From NCBI RefSeq assembly GCF_036711975.1, contig NC_091971.1, positions 3,975,501 through 4,039,500 of the forward strand: a stretch of 64,000 nt of DNA, written 5' to 3'. Made by a program: the position numbers and the translations under genes. The notes under the pieces are model-generated. The model did not search any database. It was not told the origin of the DNA and saw nothing but the letters and a program-made list of their open reading frames with translations. Below, in pieces: positions 48,570 through 60,780 of the stretch (within the stretch, counting starts at the first letter, position 1; each line of letters opens with the position of its first letter). This DNA comes from Onthophagus taurus. Its lineage: Eukaryota > Arthropoda > Insecta > Coleoptera > Scarabaeidae.

Positions 48570-49352
48570 ATGATTTCCTTAAAAATTTGTTTAAATTCTT
48601 CAATACTATTAAGAAAAATTTCGTTGATTCAATTTAGAAATTACAATCGTGTTACTCACGTAATATTTGATTTAGATGGAACGATTTTAGATAATCATAA
48701 AATGTTGAATTCAGCGTACAAACATGTGTTCGATAAATATAATTTGCCATACGATTATGACTGGAGATTCAAGATTTTTGGGATGAACGAAAAAGAGATG
48801 TGGAAAAAGGTTGTTAAAGAACTAAAGATGTCTTGCCAATGGGATAGACTTTATATAGAGTATCAAAACATAATCAATAAATCTTTACCACATGCGCCAT
48901 TAAAACCAGGAATCGAACGCTTAATCAATCACTTTGAAAGACATAAAATTCCAATGGCTGTTGTAACCAATTCAACAAAAACCTCGTTTGATATCAAAAC
49001 TACAAACATAAGGAGTCTTATGTCAAAATTTTCTCACATCCTTTGTGGTGATGATATTAACGTAACCAAATCAAAACCGAGTGGACAAATTTATTCGCTT
49101 TGTGCCGAAAAATTCTTCAACAACGCACATCCTGAGAATTGTTTAGTTTTTGAAAATACTCCAAATGGAATTATGGCTGCATCTTGCGCTTGCATGCAAG
49201 TAATTGGGGTAACAAGTCCGCCCGTTACTTTACACAAAGATATTACGTTCGCCTCAGAAGTTGTTCATAATTTAACCGATTTTTGGCCAGGAAGATATGG
49301 TTTACCCCTTCTTCGAGAACAATTAAGTAAAAAACCAGCTCGGATTTATTAG
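48570..49352 (+). CDS. HAD-family phosphatase, pseudouridine-5'-phosphatase (HDHD1/GS1) like, paralogue 1
   Basis: One exon, 260 codons. HAD motif I 'VIFDLDGTILDN' (from residue ~31), motif II 'AVVTNSTKTSFDIKT', motif III Lys in 'KSKPSGQIY', and the motif IV region 'CLVFENTPNGIMAA'. HDHD1 has FEDAPNG here, so the second acidic metal ligand is Asn. 'KP-PD-F' is also altered. The first ~30 residues are basic and hydroxylated, ahead of the usual start, possibly a mitochondrial signal. It faces paralogue 2 tail to tail 180 bp away. Substrate unknown; weak or lost activity is possible. Confidence 0.85.
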   Translation: MISLKICLNSSILLRKISLIQFRNYNRVTHVIFDLDGTILDNHKMLNSAYKHVFDKYNLPYDYDWRFKIFGMNEKEMWKKVVKELKMSCQWDRLYIEYQNIINKSLPHAPLKPGIERLINHFERHKIPMAVVTNSTKTSFDIKTTNIRSLMSKFSHILCGDDINVTKSKPSGQIYSLCAEKFFNNAHPENCLVFENTPNGIMAASCACMQVIGVTSPPVTLHKDITFASEVVHNLTDFWPGRYGLPLLREQLSKKPARIY

Positions 49353-49531
49353 TACTATGTGTCTTGTGGATAACTAATAAATTAATGTAGTTTTCTTGTT
49401 TGGTTTTAATCTCATAAATTAATGTAATTTATTTCAAAATAATTTTTATTCAATTGTACATATTAACAAATTATTAAACACATTTCCACTAATTTATAAA
49501 ACAATCACTTCTCAAATTATTTAACACCATA

Positions 49532-50281
49532 TCATAGCGGTGGTAGTCCAAAAACTTCTGGTTCGAAATCTCCAAGTGAATTAATCAATAATGTTGCATG
49601 TTGACACATTTCAACAGGAACATTTTGACTTGGAATTGCAACACATTGCATCCCCGCGGATAAAGCTGAGCTAATTCCTCTTGGGGTCCCCTCAAAAGCC
49701 AAACAGTTACAAAAAATCGGTTTCTCCAAAAATCTTGACGCACAAATTAAGTTAACATCCGGCATCGGTTTGCAATTTTTTATGCTTGCGTCACCATCGG
49801 AACAAACAATATGCCTAAATAGACCCATAAATTTCTTTAAGTGACTCGTTTTCATTTCCATTCCTTTTCTATCGCAAGATGTTACCACAGCCATCGGAAT
49901 ATTATTCTGATATAAATGCGTGATTAATTTTTTTGCGCCCGATCTTAAAGTTGCCCCTTCAACGTAACGCTTATAAACATCTTGGCAATCGGTTTCCAGC
50001 GCAACCCAAGAACTTGGTAACCGATACGTTTCTCTCACATCTTTCCAAAAATCTTTCGAAGACATCGTTAACATTTTTTGACGCCATTGCGATGTGAAGT
50101 GCTCCCCAAATCCCCTAAAAATTTTCGCACAAGACAATTCGTAGGAACGACTCGTGTCCAAAATGATATCGTCGAGATCAAAAATGCAATGAGTCGCTTT
50201 GAAGAATTTTTTTATGGGGGTTTGTTTTGGTAATTTTTGTGCTGTTTGGGCCAGAGAATAAACGACGTGTATCAAACGCAT
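49532..50281 (-). CDS. HAD-family phosphatase, HDHD1/GS1-like, paralogue 2
   Basis: One exon, 249 codons, the same fold as its convergent neighbour: motif I 'CIFDLDDIILDT' (Gly and Thr of DxDGT replaced), motif II 'AVVTSCDRKGMEMKT', motif III in 'IKNCKPMPDV', motif IV region 'CLAFEGTPRGISSA' with Asp replaced by Gly. It ends 'DFEPEVFGLPPL', like HDHD1. With a changed motif I and a lost motif IV acid it may be a pseudo-phosphatase, yet the long frame is intact, which points to selection. A ~30-residue N-terminal extension precedes the domain here too. Tandem GS1-like duplicates are common in insects. Confidence 0.85.
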   Translation of the reverse strand: MRLIHVVYSLAQTAQKLPKQTPIKKFFKATHCIFDLDDIILDTSRSYELSCAKIFRGFGEHFTSQWRQKMLTMSSKDFWKDVRETYRLPSSWVALETDCQDVYKRYVEGATLRSGAKKLITHLYQNNIPMAVVTSCDRKGMEMKTSHLKKFMGLFRHIVCSDGDASIKNCKPMPDVNLICASRFLEKPIFCNCLAFEGTPRGISSALSAGMQCVAIPSQNVPVEMCQHATLLINSLGDFEPEVFGLPPL

Positions 50282-50504
50282 TTTTGGGCACTGCGAGAAT
50301 TTTGAGATAAAAAATTTAAAGATTATCGTGAGGAAAACGATAATTTTGATTTAATTTAGACAGAATACAAAAATGTCAAATATAAAAGTCAATAAAACAA
50401 ATTTAATAATTAATAACATACTGGATGGTCTATACGCAACGTATTAGTCATCTACACTCACCTTTACCATATATTTTAATAAGCACTTTAACTCTGCATG
50501 CTTC

Positions 50505-52370
50505 ATTGTTATAGATATGAATATAAAGTTTAAAGGATCGTATCTCAAGAACGAATTGAGATATCACCATGAAATAAAAAGCATTTTAAAGTAAATTTAT
50601 TTAGTATTTAATATGTTGAAGATCATTTCTTCGAATCTTAAAATTTTGGAGTTATGATTTTTTGATTACAACCTTACATAACCTTGAACATAAATGTTGG
50701 GGTAATTAATCTTTATGTATCATAAAAACTAATTGAGATATCGTTATGAAATAAAAAGCGGTTTAAAGCAAATTTGATGAAGATTTAATGCACCATAACT
50801 AATTTCTTATTTTCCATAAACATCGTTGTTATGACTTTTTAAACCCAACTCGTCATGTTTGATTGTTCTAAACTGTAAGATAAAATTAAAAAAATCGTAT
50901 CTCGAGAACGAATTGAGATATCACCATGAAATAAAAAGCATTTTAAAGTAAATTTATTTAGTATTTAATATGTTGAAGATCATTTCTTCGAATCTTAAAA
51001 TTTTGGAGTTATGATTTTTTGATTACAACCTTGCATAACCTTGAACATAAATGTTAGGATAATTAATCTTTATGTATCTCAAAAACTTATTGAGATATCA
51101 TGATGAAATAAAAGGCGGTTTAAAGCAAATTTGATGAAGATTTAATGCACCATAAACAATTTCTTATTTTCCATAAACATCGTTGTTATGACTTTTTAAA
51201 CCCAACTCGTCATGTTTGATTGTTCTAAACTGTAAGATAAAATTAAAAAAATCGTATCTCAAGAACGAATTGAGATATCACCATGAAATAAAAAGCATTT
51301 TAAAGTAAATTTGTTTAGTATTTAATGTGTTGAAGATAATTTCTTCGAATCTTCAAATTTCAGAGTTATGATTTTTTGATTACAACCTTACATAACCTTG
51401 AACATAAATGTTGGAAATTAATCTTTATGTATCTCAAAAACTAATTGAGATATCATGATGAAATAAAAGGCGGTTTAAAGCAAATTTGATGAAGATTTAA
51501 TGCACCATAAACAATTTCTTATTTTCCATAAACATCGTTGTTATGACTTTTTAAACCCAACTCGTCATGTTTGATTGTTCTAAACTGTAAGATAAAATAA
51601 AAAAATCGTATCTCAAGAACGAATTGAGATATCACCATGAAATAAAAAACAATTTAAAGTAAATTTATTTGGGATTTAATATATTGAAGATCATTTCTTT
51701 GAATCTTAAAATTTTGGAGTTATGATTTTTTGATTACAACCTTACATAACCTTGAACATAAATGTTGGGGTAATTAATCTTTATGTATCTTAAAAACTAA
51801 TTGAGATATCGTTATGAAATAAAAAGCGGTTTAAAGCAAATTTGATGAAGATTTAATGCACCATAAACAATTTCTTGTTTTCCATAAACATCGTTGTTAT
51901 GACTTTTTAAACCCAACTCGTCATGTTTGATTGTTCTAAACTGTAAGATAAAATTTAAAAAATCGTATCTCAAGAACGAATTGAGATATCACCATGAAAT
52001 AAAAAGCATTTTAAAGTAAATTTATTTAGTATTTAACATGTTGAAGATCATTTCTTCGAATCTTTAAATTTTGGAGTTATGAATTTTTGACTGCAACTTT
52101 GCATGACCTTGAACATAAATGTTAGAGTTTTTGTATCTCAAAAACTAATTGAGATATCATTATGAAATAAAAAGCAGTTTAAAGGAAATTTGATGAAGAT
52201 TTAATGCACCATAAAGAATATCTTATTTTCCATAAACATCGTTATTATAACTTTTTAAACCCAACTCGGCATATTTGATTATTCTAAATATAAAGTTAAA
52301 ATTAAAAAAGTCGTATCTCAAGAACGAATCGAGATATTATCGTGCAATAAAAAGCAATTTAAAGGTAATT
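50505..52370. repeat. Dimeric satellite, ~355-bp period (two ~178-bp halves)
   Basis: The phrase 'cgtatctcaagaacgaattg' recurs at about 50538, 50897, 51252, 51607, 51966 and 52311. Between these lies a related half-unit, 'tatgtatctcaaaaactaat' + 'gagatatc' + 'atgaaataaaa', so the unit is a dimer of diverged halves. About five and a half dimers. It fills the gap between the phosphatase pair and the odorant receptor. Confidence 0.88.
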
Positions 52371-52394
52371 TATTTAATTTCAAATTTCGGCTAC

Positions 52395-53901
52395 TTATTC
52401 TTGTTCCATATTGTTAGTTTGTCTCATCACTGTAAAATAGGAAAAAGAACCTTTGAGTAACTAAAAAAAATAAATAAAATTACTTTTAATACCATTTTTA
52501 TAAAAAAAAATCACGTTACACTCATTAATGTGGTTAAAGATAAAGGAAAAAACTTTCCAATGGTCATAAACAACGGTTTTTGACTTCTTGCAATAACCAA
52601 AACTAAACCTCTCGGTACAGAAAGTGAGGTCCCGGGCCAATTAACGTTTCCTGCGGCTGTAGCCAATTCTTCCGCTTCACTGGTAATTTCGTTTCCCCAA
52701 TAACAATACATGCTAACTTGAGTGACAATGATCCAATAGTAAAAAAAATTTTGTAGGAAAGTAACGCTTCCAATAGGATACTAAAACGAATAAATTAATA
52801 ATGAGTTTTAACAAGATTTGAAATAGTTTACTCTAGCGCATTGATACAAAAGAAAACATAAAAGAATGGTATCAACTCCGGTGGCCCCCAAAACGATTAC
52901 ATTAATAAGATCTTCTAATTCGGCGGCTAATTGAAATACAGCGCAATGATGGTGAATGTATTCGCCTAAAATAATTCGCATACATTCTTCTTCGTTTTTT
53001 GGATTTGGACCTATATTTGCCATTTCTTTAGCTCGATTCCTCATATTCCTAAAATAATTCAAATTTATAACGTTATTAATAATCGTTAATGGGATATACT
53101 CGAAAGCGTTTCTAAGAATTTTAAATTGAACGCTTAATTGTGCCATGATACAACAAAGCAAGACGTCCACCGTAACGATAATAACTGCAAATAAAGTGAC
53201 GCAAACGTATTGATATAAACTTCCGAGTTCGAAATACGGGGAACCGGCGTGTTTAAGAATTGTTATAGGTGAGAATGGGACCACCCATTCATTACGGGTT
53301 TTAAATAATATCGACCAACTACATCTGATTCCTCCGATGAATAGGGTTGCAGAAACAAACGTCATATAAACACCGAATTGTATATCGGTTATTTTAATAA
53401 CTTTTCTTATGAATTCTGCTTCGACGTTGCCTCCTCTTGTTGGGTTTGGAGCGAAAGGTATCGCGTGAAACTTTCTAATCATTGCACCAAATTTTTTTCG
53501 ATTATAAAATAGAAGCGTTACTTTTACCGCGCCTAAAATAATTAAATTAGCTTTATGTAAAATCATTTTTACTTTGTACCCCCAATATGAGTAAACAGGT
53601 AAGATACAACATCAACCAGCGCATTTAATCCTCCCCAATTCAAATAAACTTCCAAAGATTCCCCGGCCGTGAAAGAATAAACCAGAAATAAAAGGGTTAT
53701 TCTTGAGTAAATTGTGTATAACCACGATTCCTCTTTTAACATTTCCAGCCCGAAAGCTCTTAAATTATAAATCTAAAATTTATTTTAATTAAAGAGGTTT
53801 AAGTTGAAAATAATAAATAAATTTACTTCAAGCCTGAAATAATTTTCAGGAAGAGCTGGGTCTTTAAACGCTTTTATGATTTTTCGAATAAACGACGTCA
53901 T
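52395..53901 (-). CDS. Insect odorant receptor (7tm_6), one frame break
   Basis: A ligand-gated olfactory receptor subunit of the inverted 7TM family, acting with Orco in sensory neurons. Exons: 53901-53827 (MTSFIRKII...), 53772-52832, 52780-52520 and 52460-52395, all with good splice sites and phase 0. Typical features: several hydrophobic helices, 'QVSMYCYWGNEI', 'ARSQKPLFMTIGKFFPLSL', and the last exon 'LLKGSFSYFTVMRQTNN'. Near 53585, in a run of five G, the frame changes by one base: upstream reads ...LFTHIGGTK-stop, downstream starts YKVKMILHKANLI. Apart from this the gene is whole (~447 codons). It may be a young pseudogene, an allele or an assembly error. The exact receptor cannot be named. 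Confidence 0.82.
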
Positions 53902-54457
53902 ATTTGATACAGTTACACCAAAGATGTATTTATTGACGTTTAATTTGAAATGTTTCTGTATTTATATGAGTGTAATAAATTTTATATGGATGTATGCATT
54001 AAATAATTGTGGGTATTCCAATGTGGATGTGGTTAATTTTTGTATTTTCGGGGTATTATTATTTAATATGGGAACTTAATTTAATTAGTGGGAATGTATC
54101 GTATGGAAATTATTATCAAGCAAATACGATTTAATCACTCCTCAACTATAACAAAAACCACCTTTGGAACACAACCTAATAACTACCGATAAAGTATACT
54201 TAGATATTTGTGTATAAATAAACAAGATGCAAATATACACACTTCATAGGCATGCTGGAGGGTTTGTAAGTCTCGCTAACCACAATGCCTCCATGAAAGC
54301 ACTAACTCTCATTGAATTGTTGTATGCGCAAGCCGAATGACTCTCATTCTATCAGCGAAGGGAGTCCATATCAAAGGATAGGTTAGGCTTAGGTTAACAC
54401 TTAAATAATCCTATTTTAATATTAAATCATTTTGCACGAATATTCTATTTATATGTA
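53902..54457. other. Intergenic, nothing recognised
   Basis: No gene supported. The 67-codon plus-strand frame at 53876-54079 overlaps the antisense of the receptor's first exon and has no family look. Confidence 0.35.
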
Positions 54458-55190
54458 CAGGATGGTTTAAATTCGATGTCCGAATAGGCTAACTCGGAAA
54501 TGGAAACAGCCACTGATTATTCGCTTATTAAATTCGTTATTTTTTTCTGATTACAAAAATATAGGGTTTGACAGGTCTATTTCTTATTGTTTTAGAATAA
54601 AGCTAAAAATAAACCTTTTTTTTTTGGTGTCGTCAAAGAAATTAAATTTACAGTTTCCTGTAAATTATAACTAAAAATTAAAAAAACATATTTCTGATAA
54701 TTGAAACAAATACATTTGTTGAACTATTTAATTTATATTTGTTTTACACAAAAGTTGGAATAGATTGCATTATTTCACATTTTTTATTAATATTTAATAT
54801 TATTATTAAATGACTTAATTATTGATAGATGGCGCTCATAAATATTTTATTTAATTCAAATAAACATAGCAACATTTGTTTGTATTCAATATTTTCTGAA
54901 GTGTCAAATTAAAAATCCTGTTTTTTAAGATGGATTAAGAAAATCACGAAAAGTTTAACATGTTAGAATGTTACATATTAGGAAATAAAGTAAATTTTAT
55001 ATAAATTTTTAGTAGAATAATTTTTAGTTATAGTACCATAATTTACAGGAAACTGTAAATTTAATTTTTTTTGATGACACTAAAAAAATGTTAATTTTTA
55101 GCTTTATTCTAAAAGAATAAGAAATAGACCTATTTAACCCTAATAAGCGAATAATCAGTGGTTGTTTTCATTTAAAAAAACGAAAACTTC
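54458..55190. mobile_element. Shortened second copy of the foldback element
   Basis: It begins after TA with 'caggatggtttaaattcgat' and soon jumps, by an internal deletion of ~290 bp, from 'taactcgga' to 'aatggaaac'. The rest follows the 11234-12619 element through the centre and into the second arm, and is cut off near 55190 before the right terminus. Differences show it is an independent, older copy. Confidence 0.7.
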
Positions 55191-56110
55191 GCACCCCACA
55201 CTAGATCTAGTTCAATTAACACTGGCCATAAAAGCCTTTGTACTTATAATTTTATTCCACTAATAATAAAAAAAAGTATTGTTTTTTCAACACATCCTTT
55301 TTTATTTGCAATATAATCTTACCCTACGTAGAGTGTGCATTTATATAATTTTTAAATATTCTCTTCTTCTCCATTTTTATCATTTAAGAAAATAAAATAA
55401 TTTATAATTTATCTAGAGATAGAATCTTATATTACACATTAAAACATTTTGCTATCACTTTCGCCTAACTACGCTCAAGGAACAAACGGTTACACATTTT
55501 TTGGAATGATTTTCTTAATTATTGTTACATATCTATGAGAGACCAGAAAATTCAAGAGGTTTAGATGCCAACAGAGTAAATAGTCATTTAAACAAAAACA
55601 AATTTAAATGATCTAAATTTTAAAATCAATTAGTTACTTAATAGACTTTGTTGACATCTTTACAAAAAAATAAACACAAATAAAAATCTATTTGTAATCT
55701 TAGAATTGGAGAGAAAAAATTTAAATTATTTAGCTTTATAATAAATAAAATTTAAAATTGATTGAGCTAGATATAAATTAAAAATTGTTTTATTTGGTGC
55801 CTCTTATCTCCAATTCAAAGATTATCGATTCTTAATGAATCACCCTGTACATTTAAAACTATATAAATAAAATTAAAAAATACATAAATTATTATAAATT
55901 TAATTTAAATTTTTTTTTGGTAACTTTTATTTATTTTTTTTTCCTAAGTCGAAAACCTAATTAATCACAACTTATTTTTTTACAGAATCACGATACATTT
56001 CTTATCATTTTAATATAAATAATTTTATTATTATGTCGATCTCATTCTAATGACTAGCATATACGAGATTTTTTAATAAAAAAAAATTACTTATTCTATC
56101 ATTATTTTTT
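55191..56110. other. AT-rich region downstream of spire, probably its 3' UTR in part
   Basis: No open frame or repeat of note. A likely 3' UTR of spire on the minus strand lies next to the stop at 56111. 'aatgaatcaccctgtac' near 55835 looks like a transposon end. Confidence 0.3.
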
Positions 56111-59100
56111 TTAGAACACTGGGGATATATTCAACGTTAAAGTCTGAAGATGTTTATTTCGTATAGCTGATCGGTTCGCCTGCGCCGATTTAATTATTTG
56201 TAGCACCATCATCTTACAATCTAAACAAACAGCCATCAAAGATCCCCGCGTTTTATCTATTGCTCCAACTTTAGCTGTATTCTGTCTACGAAATCGTTCC
56301 AAAGACGAACTTGGTCTACTCGGACTAGGTTGTGTACTGGAATTAGCCGAATTACTACCATCGCTGGGAGATGTTTTTGGTTTAAAACCGTTTTGAAATT
56401 CATCTTCCGGAGTGGCCATTATACTCGGACTCAACAGTACAACGGGAACGCTAGCGAAATGTTCCATTGGAATGCACATTTTTGAAATACATTTACTACA
56501 AACGGTACGTTTACATAAACGACAACGTTGCCCCCATGGTCCCAAAATACCAAACCTCGTCTTCAAACATAAGAAACACACCTTACTATTTTCGACATCA
56601 CTTTTTACGTGACCTTCAATTGGAAGAGCTTCAACTTCCGCTTTTGTTAAAACTGTGCGTATATGAACGATTTCTTCTAAAGTTAACGATAATCGATCGT
56701 CTAATGAGATCGCTTCGTGCCAAGGTTTTGTGTTGTTATCTTGAACTGCTTGAGCGATTTCCGGCGTTAATTGTACAGATTCCGCGTCAGAGCTCGTACA
56801 GGATTGTCTTGAACCTGGTCTGGATTGCGGAACTGAATAACTTTCAAATTGATCGTTATAAACGTTTAAATGTCGTTTTCCCGGTGGTTTAGGAGCCGGC
56901 CCCTGTAAAGCTAAATCGTAAGCTTCAACCACGTTTTCATAAACTTGATTAAATTCTTCTTGCCAATAACCATCGGACGTATCCGAAATATCATCGTCGT
57001 CATCATCTAATTTAGAAAAATCAACTTTGATTAATTTTCGCGTTTTCTTTTCTTCCGGTTCTTTAACCGTCCCAACAACGGGGCCGTCTTTTGCAACTGT
57101 ATGCGTTTTACGCAACGTGCGTCCTTTACGTATTGAATTCATGAGTTGTTCCCTTGGGGTAAGCGTTCTTGTGTGCGGTGGTAATTTCCTTTCGGAGACT
57201 TTGCGCAATGTCGGTCTTGAGCGTATGAATTCGAGTATAATAGCGTGAGCGTCTTTAGTAACGCGTGACGGCACGTTTCCATCGACCATTATCTTCCTGA
57301 GACTGTAACGACATGATTTAATATCGTTCATTAATATCTCATATGGAGTGAGTTCGTATTCTATCGGTGCTCGACTACAATTCACTTTCTTTAATTTTAC
57401 ACCTTTACGAAGCTCTTGGATTACTTGGACCCAAAATCTTAAACAAAAAACAAATTGTTAAACATTTCTAATTTGAGTAGTTATAGTTTAAATTGAGAAA
57501 TCAGCTTTTTAAGAAAGCTGACACAGTTTTTGTCCCATTTTTTTTCTGAGCAAATAATAGCACTGAAATTTGAGACTCTAAAACCGCTCGCAAATTTCGC
57601 GAAATTTTCGATAGTGGAACTGCAATGTTTTTAATCTTTACATGGTATCGAAGTTATGCATCCGTCGCAAGTGACCTCAGCTTCGTAACTCTTGATGTCG
57701 TTGAAATATGGTTCATCTCTGCAAAGAATAGGTCACCCAGGAGCTCAAACCTACAGATGGCCATCTATCAGTCAATGGATGATGGATTTTGAAAAAATAA
57801 ACGTATTTTTAAAAATGATTTTTAATGAGAAAATAATCTCTCTTCTTAGTTGCTTCTTTGATAAGAAACAAGTTTATTCATCCTAAAATTGCACATATTA
57901 ACAAAAAACAAAGTTTAAAGAGATTAGGATTTTTTTAATAACCTTGAAATCAAAAACATATTCAAAATCATGACATAAAAAACATAAATAATAAGTAGAA
58001 CTAAAAATAACTCATTACTAACGTTCTTATCATTGTTTTAACATCATATTAATAACTCTGAACCCACCAATATAATTAAATATGAGTAATAACTTGATGA
58101 GTTAAACATAATAAATAAAAAATACTCACTATGCACTGAATCAAAATGGGATTTTTTAGATTATAGTCAAATACGTTGGAAATAGTTAATGTTGGAACAG
58201 ATACGATTATGGAAAATGTTTCTTTGGATATTACAGAATATTTTCTAATAACAAAACTTCTTTCCCTTACGATTAGTTTTTGAGTTATAACCTAAATTGA
58301 TATTTAAAACGTCAAAATAGCGATTTTTATATTATACTCAATTAGGTTCGAAATAGTCAATGCTGGAACAGAAACGATTATGGAAAATGTTTCTTGGGAT
58401 ATTACAGAATATTTTCTAATAACAAAACTTTTTTCCCCCACTTTTAGTTTTTGAGATATAACCTAAATTGTTGTTTAAAACGTCAAAATAGCGATTTTTT
58501 TATATTATCATCAATTAGGTTCGAAATAGTCAATGCTGGAACAGAAACGATTATGGAAAATGTTTTTGGGCATATTATAGAATATTTTCTAATAACAAAA
58601 CTTCTTTCCCTTACGATTAGTTTTTGAGTTATAACCTAATTGATGTTTAGAACGTCAAAATATCGATTTTTTCTATTATAATCAATTAAGTTCAAAATAG
58701 TCAATGCTAGAACAGAAACGATGATGGAAAATGTGTCTTAGGATATTACAGAATATTTTCTAATAACAAAACTTTTTCCCCTACTTTTAGTTTTTCAGAT
58801 ATAACCTAAATTGTTGTTTAAAACGTCAAAATAGCGATTTTTTTATATTATCATCAATTAGGTTCGAAATAGTCAATGCTGGAACAGAAACGATTATGGA
58901 AAATGTTTTTGGGCATATTATAGAATATTTTCTAATAACAAAACTTCTTTCCCTTACGATTAGTTTTTGAGTTATAACCTAAATTGATGTTTAAAACGTC
59001 AAAATAGCGATTTTTTTATATTATAATCAATTAGGTTCGAAATAGTCAATGCTGGAACAGAAACGATTACGGAAAATGTTTCTTGGGATATTACAGAATA

Positions 59101-60272
59101 TTTTCTAATAATAAAACTTTTTTCCCTCACTTTTAGTTTTTGAGTTATAACCTAAATTGATGTTTAAAACGTCAAAATATCAATTTTTTATATTATAATC
59201 AATTAGGTTCAAAATAGTCAATGCTGGAACAGAAACGATTATGGAAAATGTTTTTGTTGATATTACAGAATATTTTCTAATAACAATTTTCAGATATAAC
59301 CTACACTGATGTTGAAAACATCAAAATAGTGTTTTTTAGATTAATATCAAAAAATAATATAATATCTTCAGTAATAAAGTACACCCCAAATATTTTGATT
59401 GTAGCATTTAGAATAAAGCATTTATTTATTCTACAAAAGATATGGGAAAAGCAAACAAAAACAATTTACAGATAAATATTAATCAAACAAAAACCAATTT
59501 ATTCTAAATAGACATCAAAAAAATTAAAAATATTTTTTCCAATCTTTTTAAATCAATTTTATTCTTACCTAGCCCAATCGGCAAATTTTAATTGTTCCAA
59601 ATCTCGATTGCCAGTTCCCTCAACTAAATTACTAGTATCTTGAGCAACCTTTTCCAAAAATGTAGACAATTCAATTGCTTCAGCTACAAGTGCTCTAACT
59701 ACAGCGCGATAATGTGATTCAGCTTGAGATTTGGTTAAACTAGCTAAGTGCCTCTCGCACCTTGCGATTACTTGCGTTAATGTGATATGCTGTGAAACTC
59801 TGGATGTGCTACTTTCGTCTGCCTCTTCAGAGTCTCGTTCTATACCTTCATCGTCTGTTTCGTGATGGCTCAAATTGTGGTCATCCGTTATCATATCATT
59901 TATGAGCGTGTTGAGATCCTGCGAAATGGATCGCTCTTCGTCCGCATCGTAACCCTTGTCCAAAGCATTGTAAATCACAACACCCAAACTGGTCACTAGT
60001 TCCTGCTCGCTACAAACGCGTCTGTTATTGTCGGGTGTCTTTCCCAAGCGTGTGTTTGGGTGTATGTTACCATCTGTTTGGAAGTAAACCTGGTCTACGT
60101 CTGTGATATTATGGTAGGCCGAATGCTGACCTGATTCCAGGAAGAACTTGGCGCACTGATAGCAGAGGGCCCAGGCGTGTTCTTCGCGTACTGATGAATT
60201 AAAAGAGGTGAGGATGTCTTCTAAGCATACGCTGCCATCCGAATCCACTTTACATTTTGCTTTTGTTGTCAT
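56111..60272 (-). CDS. spir: Spire, actin nucleator
   Basis: Spire nucleates actin filaments with formins of the Cappuccino type and works in vesicle transport and oocyte polarity. Two exons, 60272-59569 and 57437-56111, join within an Arg codon ('FADWA-R-FWVQVIQEL') and give 676 codons. Residues ~15-235: KIND domain ('VCLEDILTSFNSSVREEHAW', 'SLGVVIYNALDKGYDADEER', 'HYRAVVRALVAEAIELSTFL'). WH2-type actin-binding segments: 'YELTPYEILMNDIKSCRY' (~262-286) and 'RTLTPREQLMNSIRKGR' (~325-346). Spir box 'LTLEEIVHIRTVLTKAEVE' (~485-505). Modified FYVE zinc finger with CFLC, CRLC and CSKC (~521-557). Fewer clear WH2 motifs are visible than the four of the fly protein. The 2.1-kb intron holds a satellite. 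Confidence 0.95.
57438..58139. other. First part of the spire intron, no element recognised
   Basis: Intronic sequence. 57540-57800 is less AT-rich and non-repetitive, but no coding or RNA gene could be supported. Confidence 0.35.
58140..59340. repeat. Satellite in the spire intron, ~174-bp monomers
   Basis: About seven head-to-tail units. Shared words are 'aatagtcaatgctggaacag', 'attacagaatattttctaat' and 'gagttataacctaaattga'. Spacing of the marker word is about 172-176 bp. Outer units are more diverged and the last is truncated. Confidence 0.88.
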
Positions 60273-60780
60273 GTCGCACCAATAATGACGTCAACCGGGG
60301 GCATCTCTTCAACGACTAACCTAAAAATCGATTGCAATTTCCGACCTTGAATCTGACAGTTAACAACCGCGCAGGCGATCAATACAACTTCACCTACTTT
60401 CATTAAATTAAAAATATTTATTTCTAAATATTAATAATTATTTATAAAATTAATCAAATGTTCTTATAAATAATCTTTTTCTTAAATAAAAATTAATTTA
60501 ACAATTTTACAACTTTAAAAAATCATTAAATTATTTAGGTTGGTGTCCCTTTTTTTTGGTGTTTATTAATTATATTTAAAAAATATAACAAATATTTAAT
60601 TAATTTTAATTAATATCATTTTTTTTTTAATTAAAGTTTTAAAATAAAATAAATAATAATTTTTATAAATTTTTTTATAATTCGAAAACAACCAACTTCA
60701 CACTTGACATGTGTAAACTAACCTCAAATCTTTGACAGTTAGTATTTTGTTGTCTCATTGTGAAAAACGTTAATTTGAAA
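60273..60780. promoter_or_regulatory. Divergent promoter region, spire and proteasome beta-7
   Basis: 508 bp separate the two divergent start codons. The spire-side ~150 bp are G+C-richer; the middle is very AT-rich, with homopolymer runs. No specific site can be named. Confidence 0.35.
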
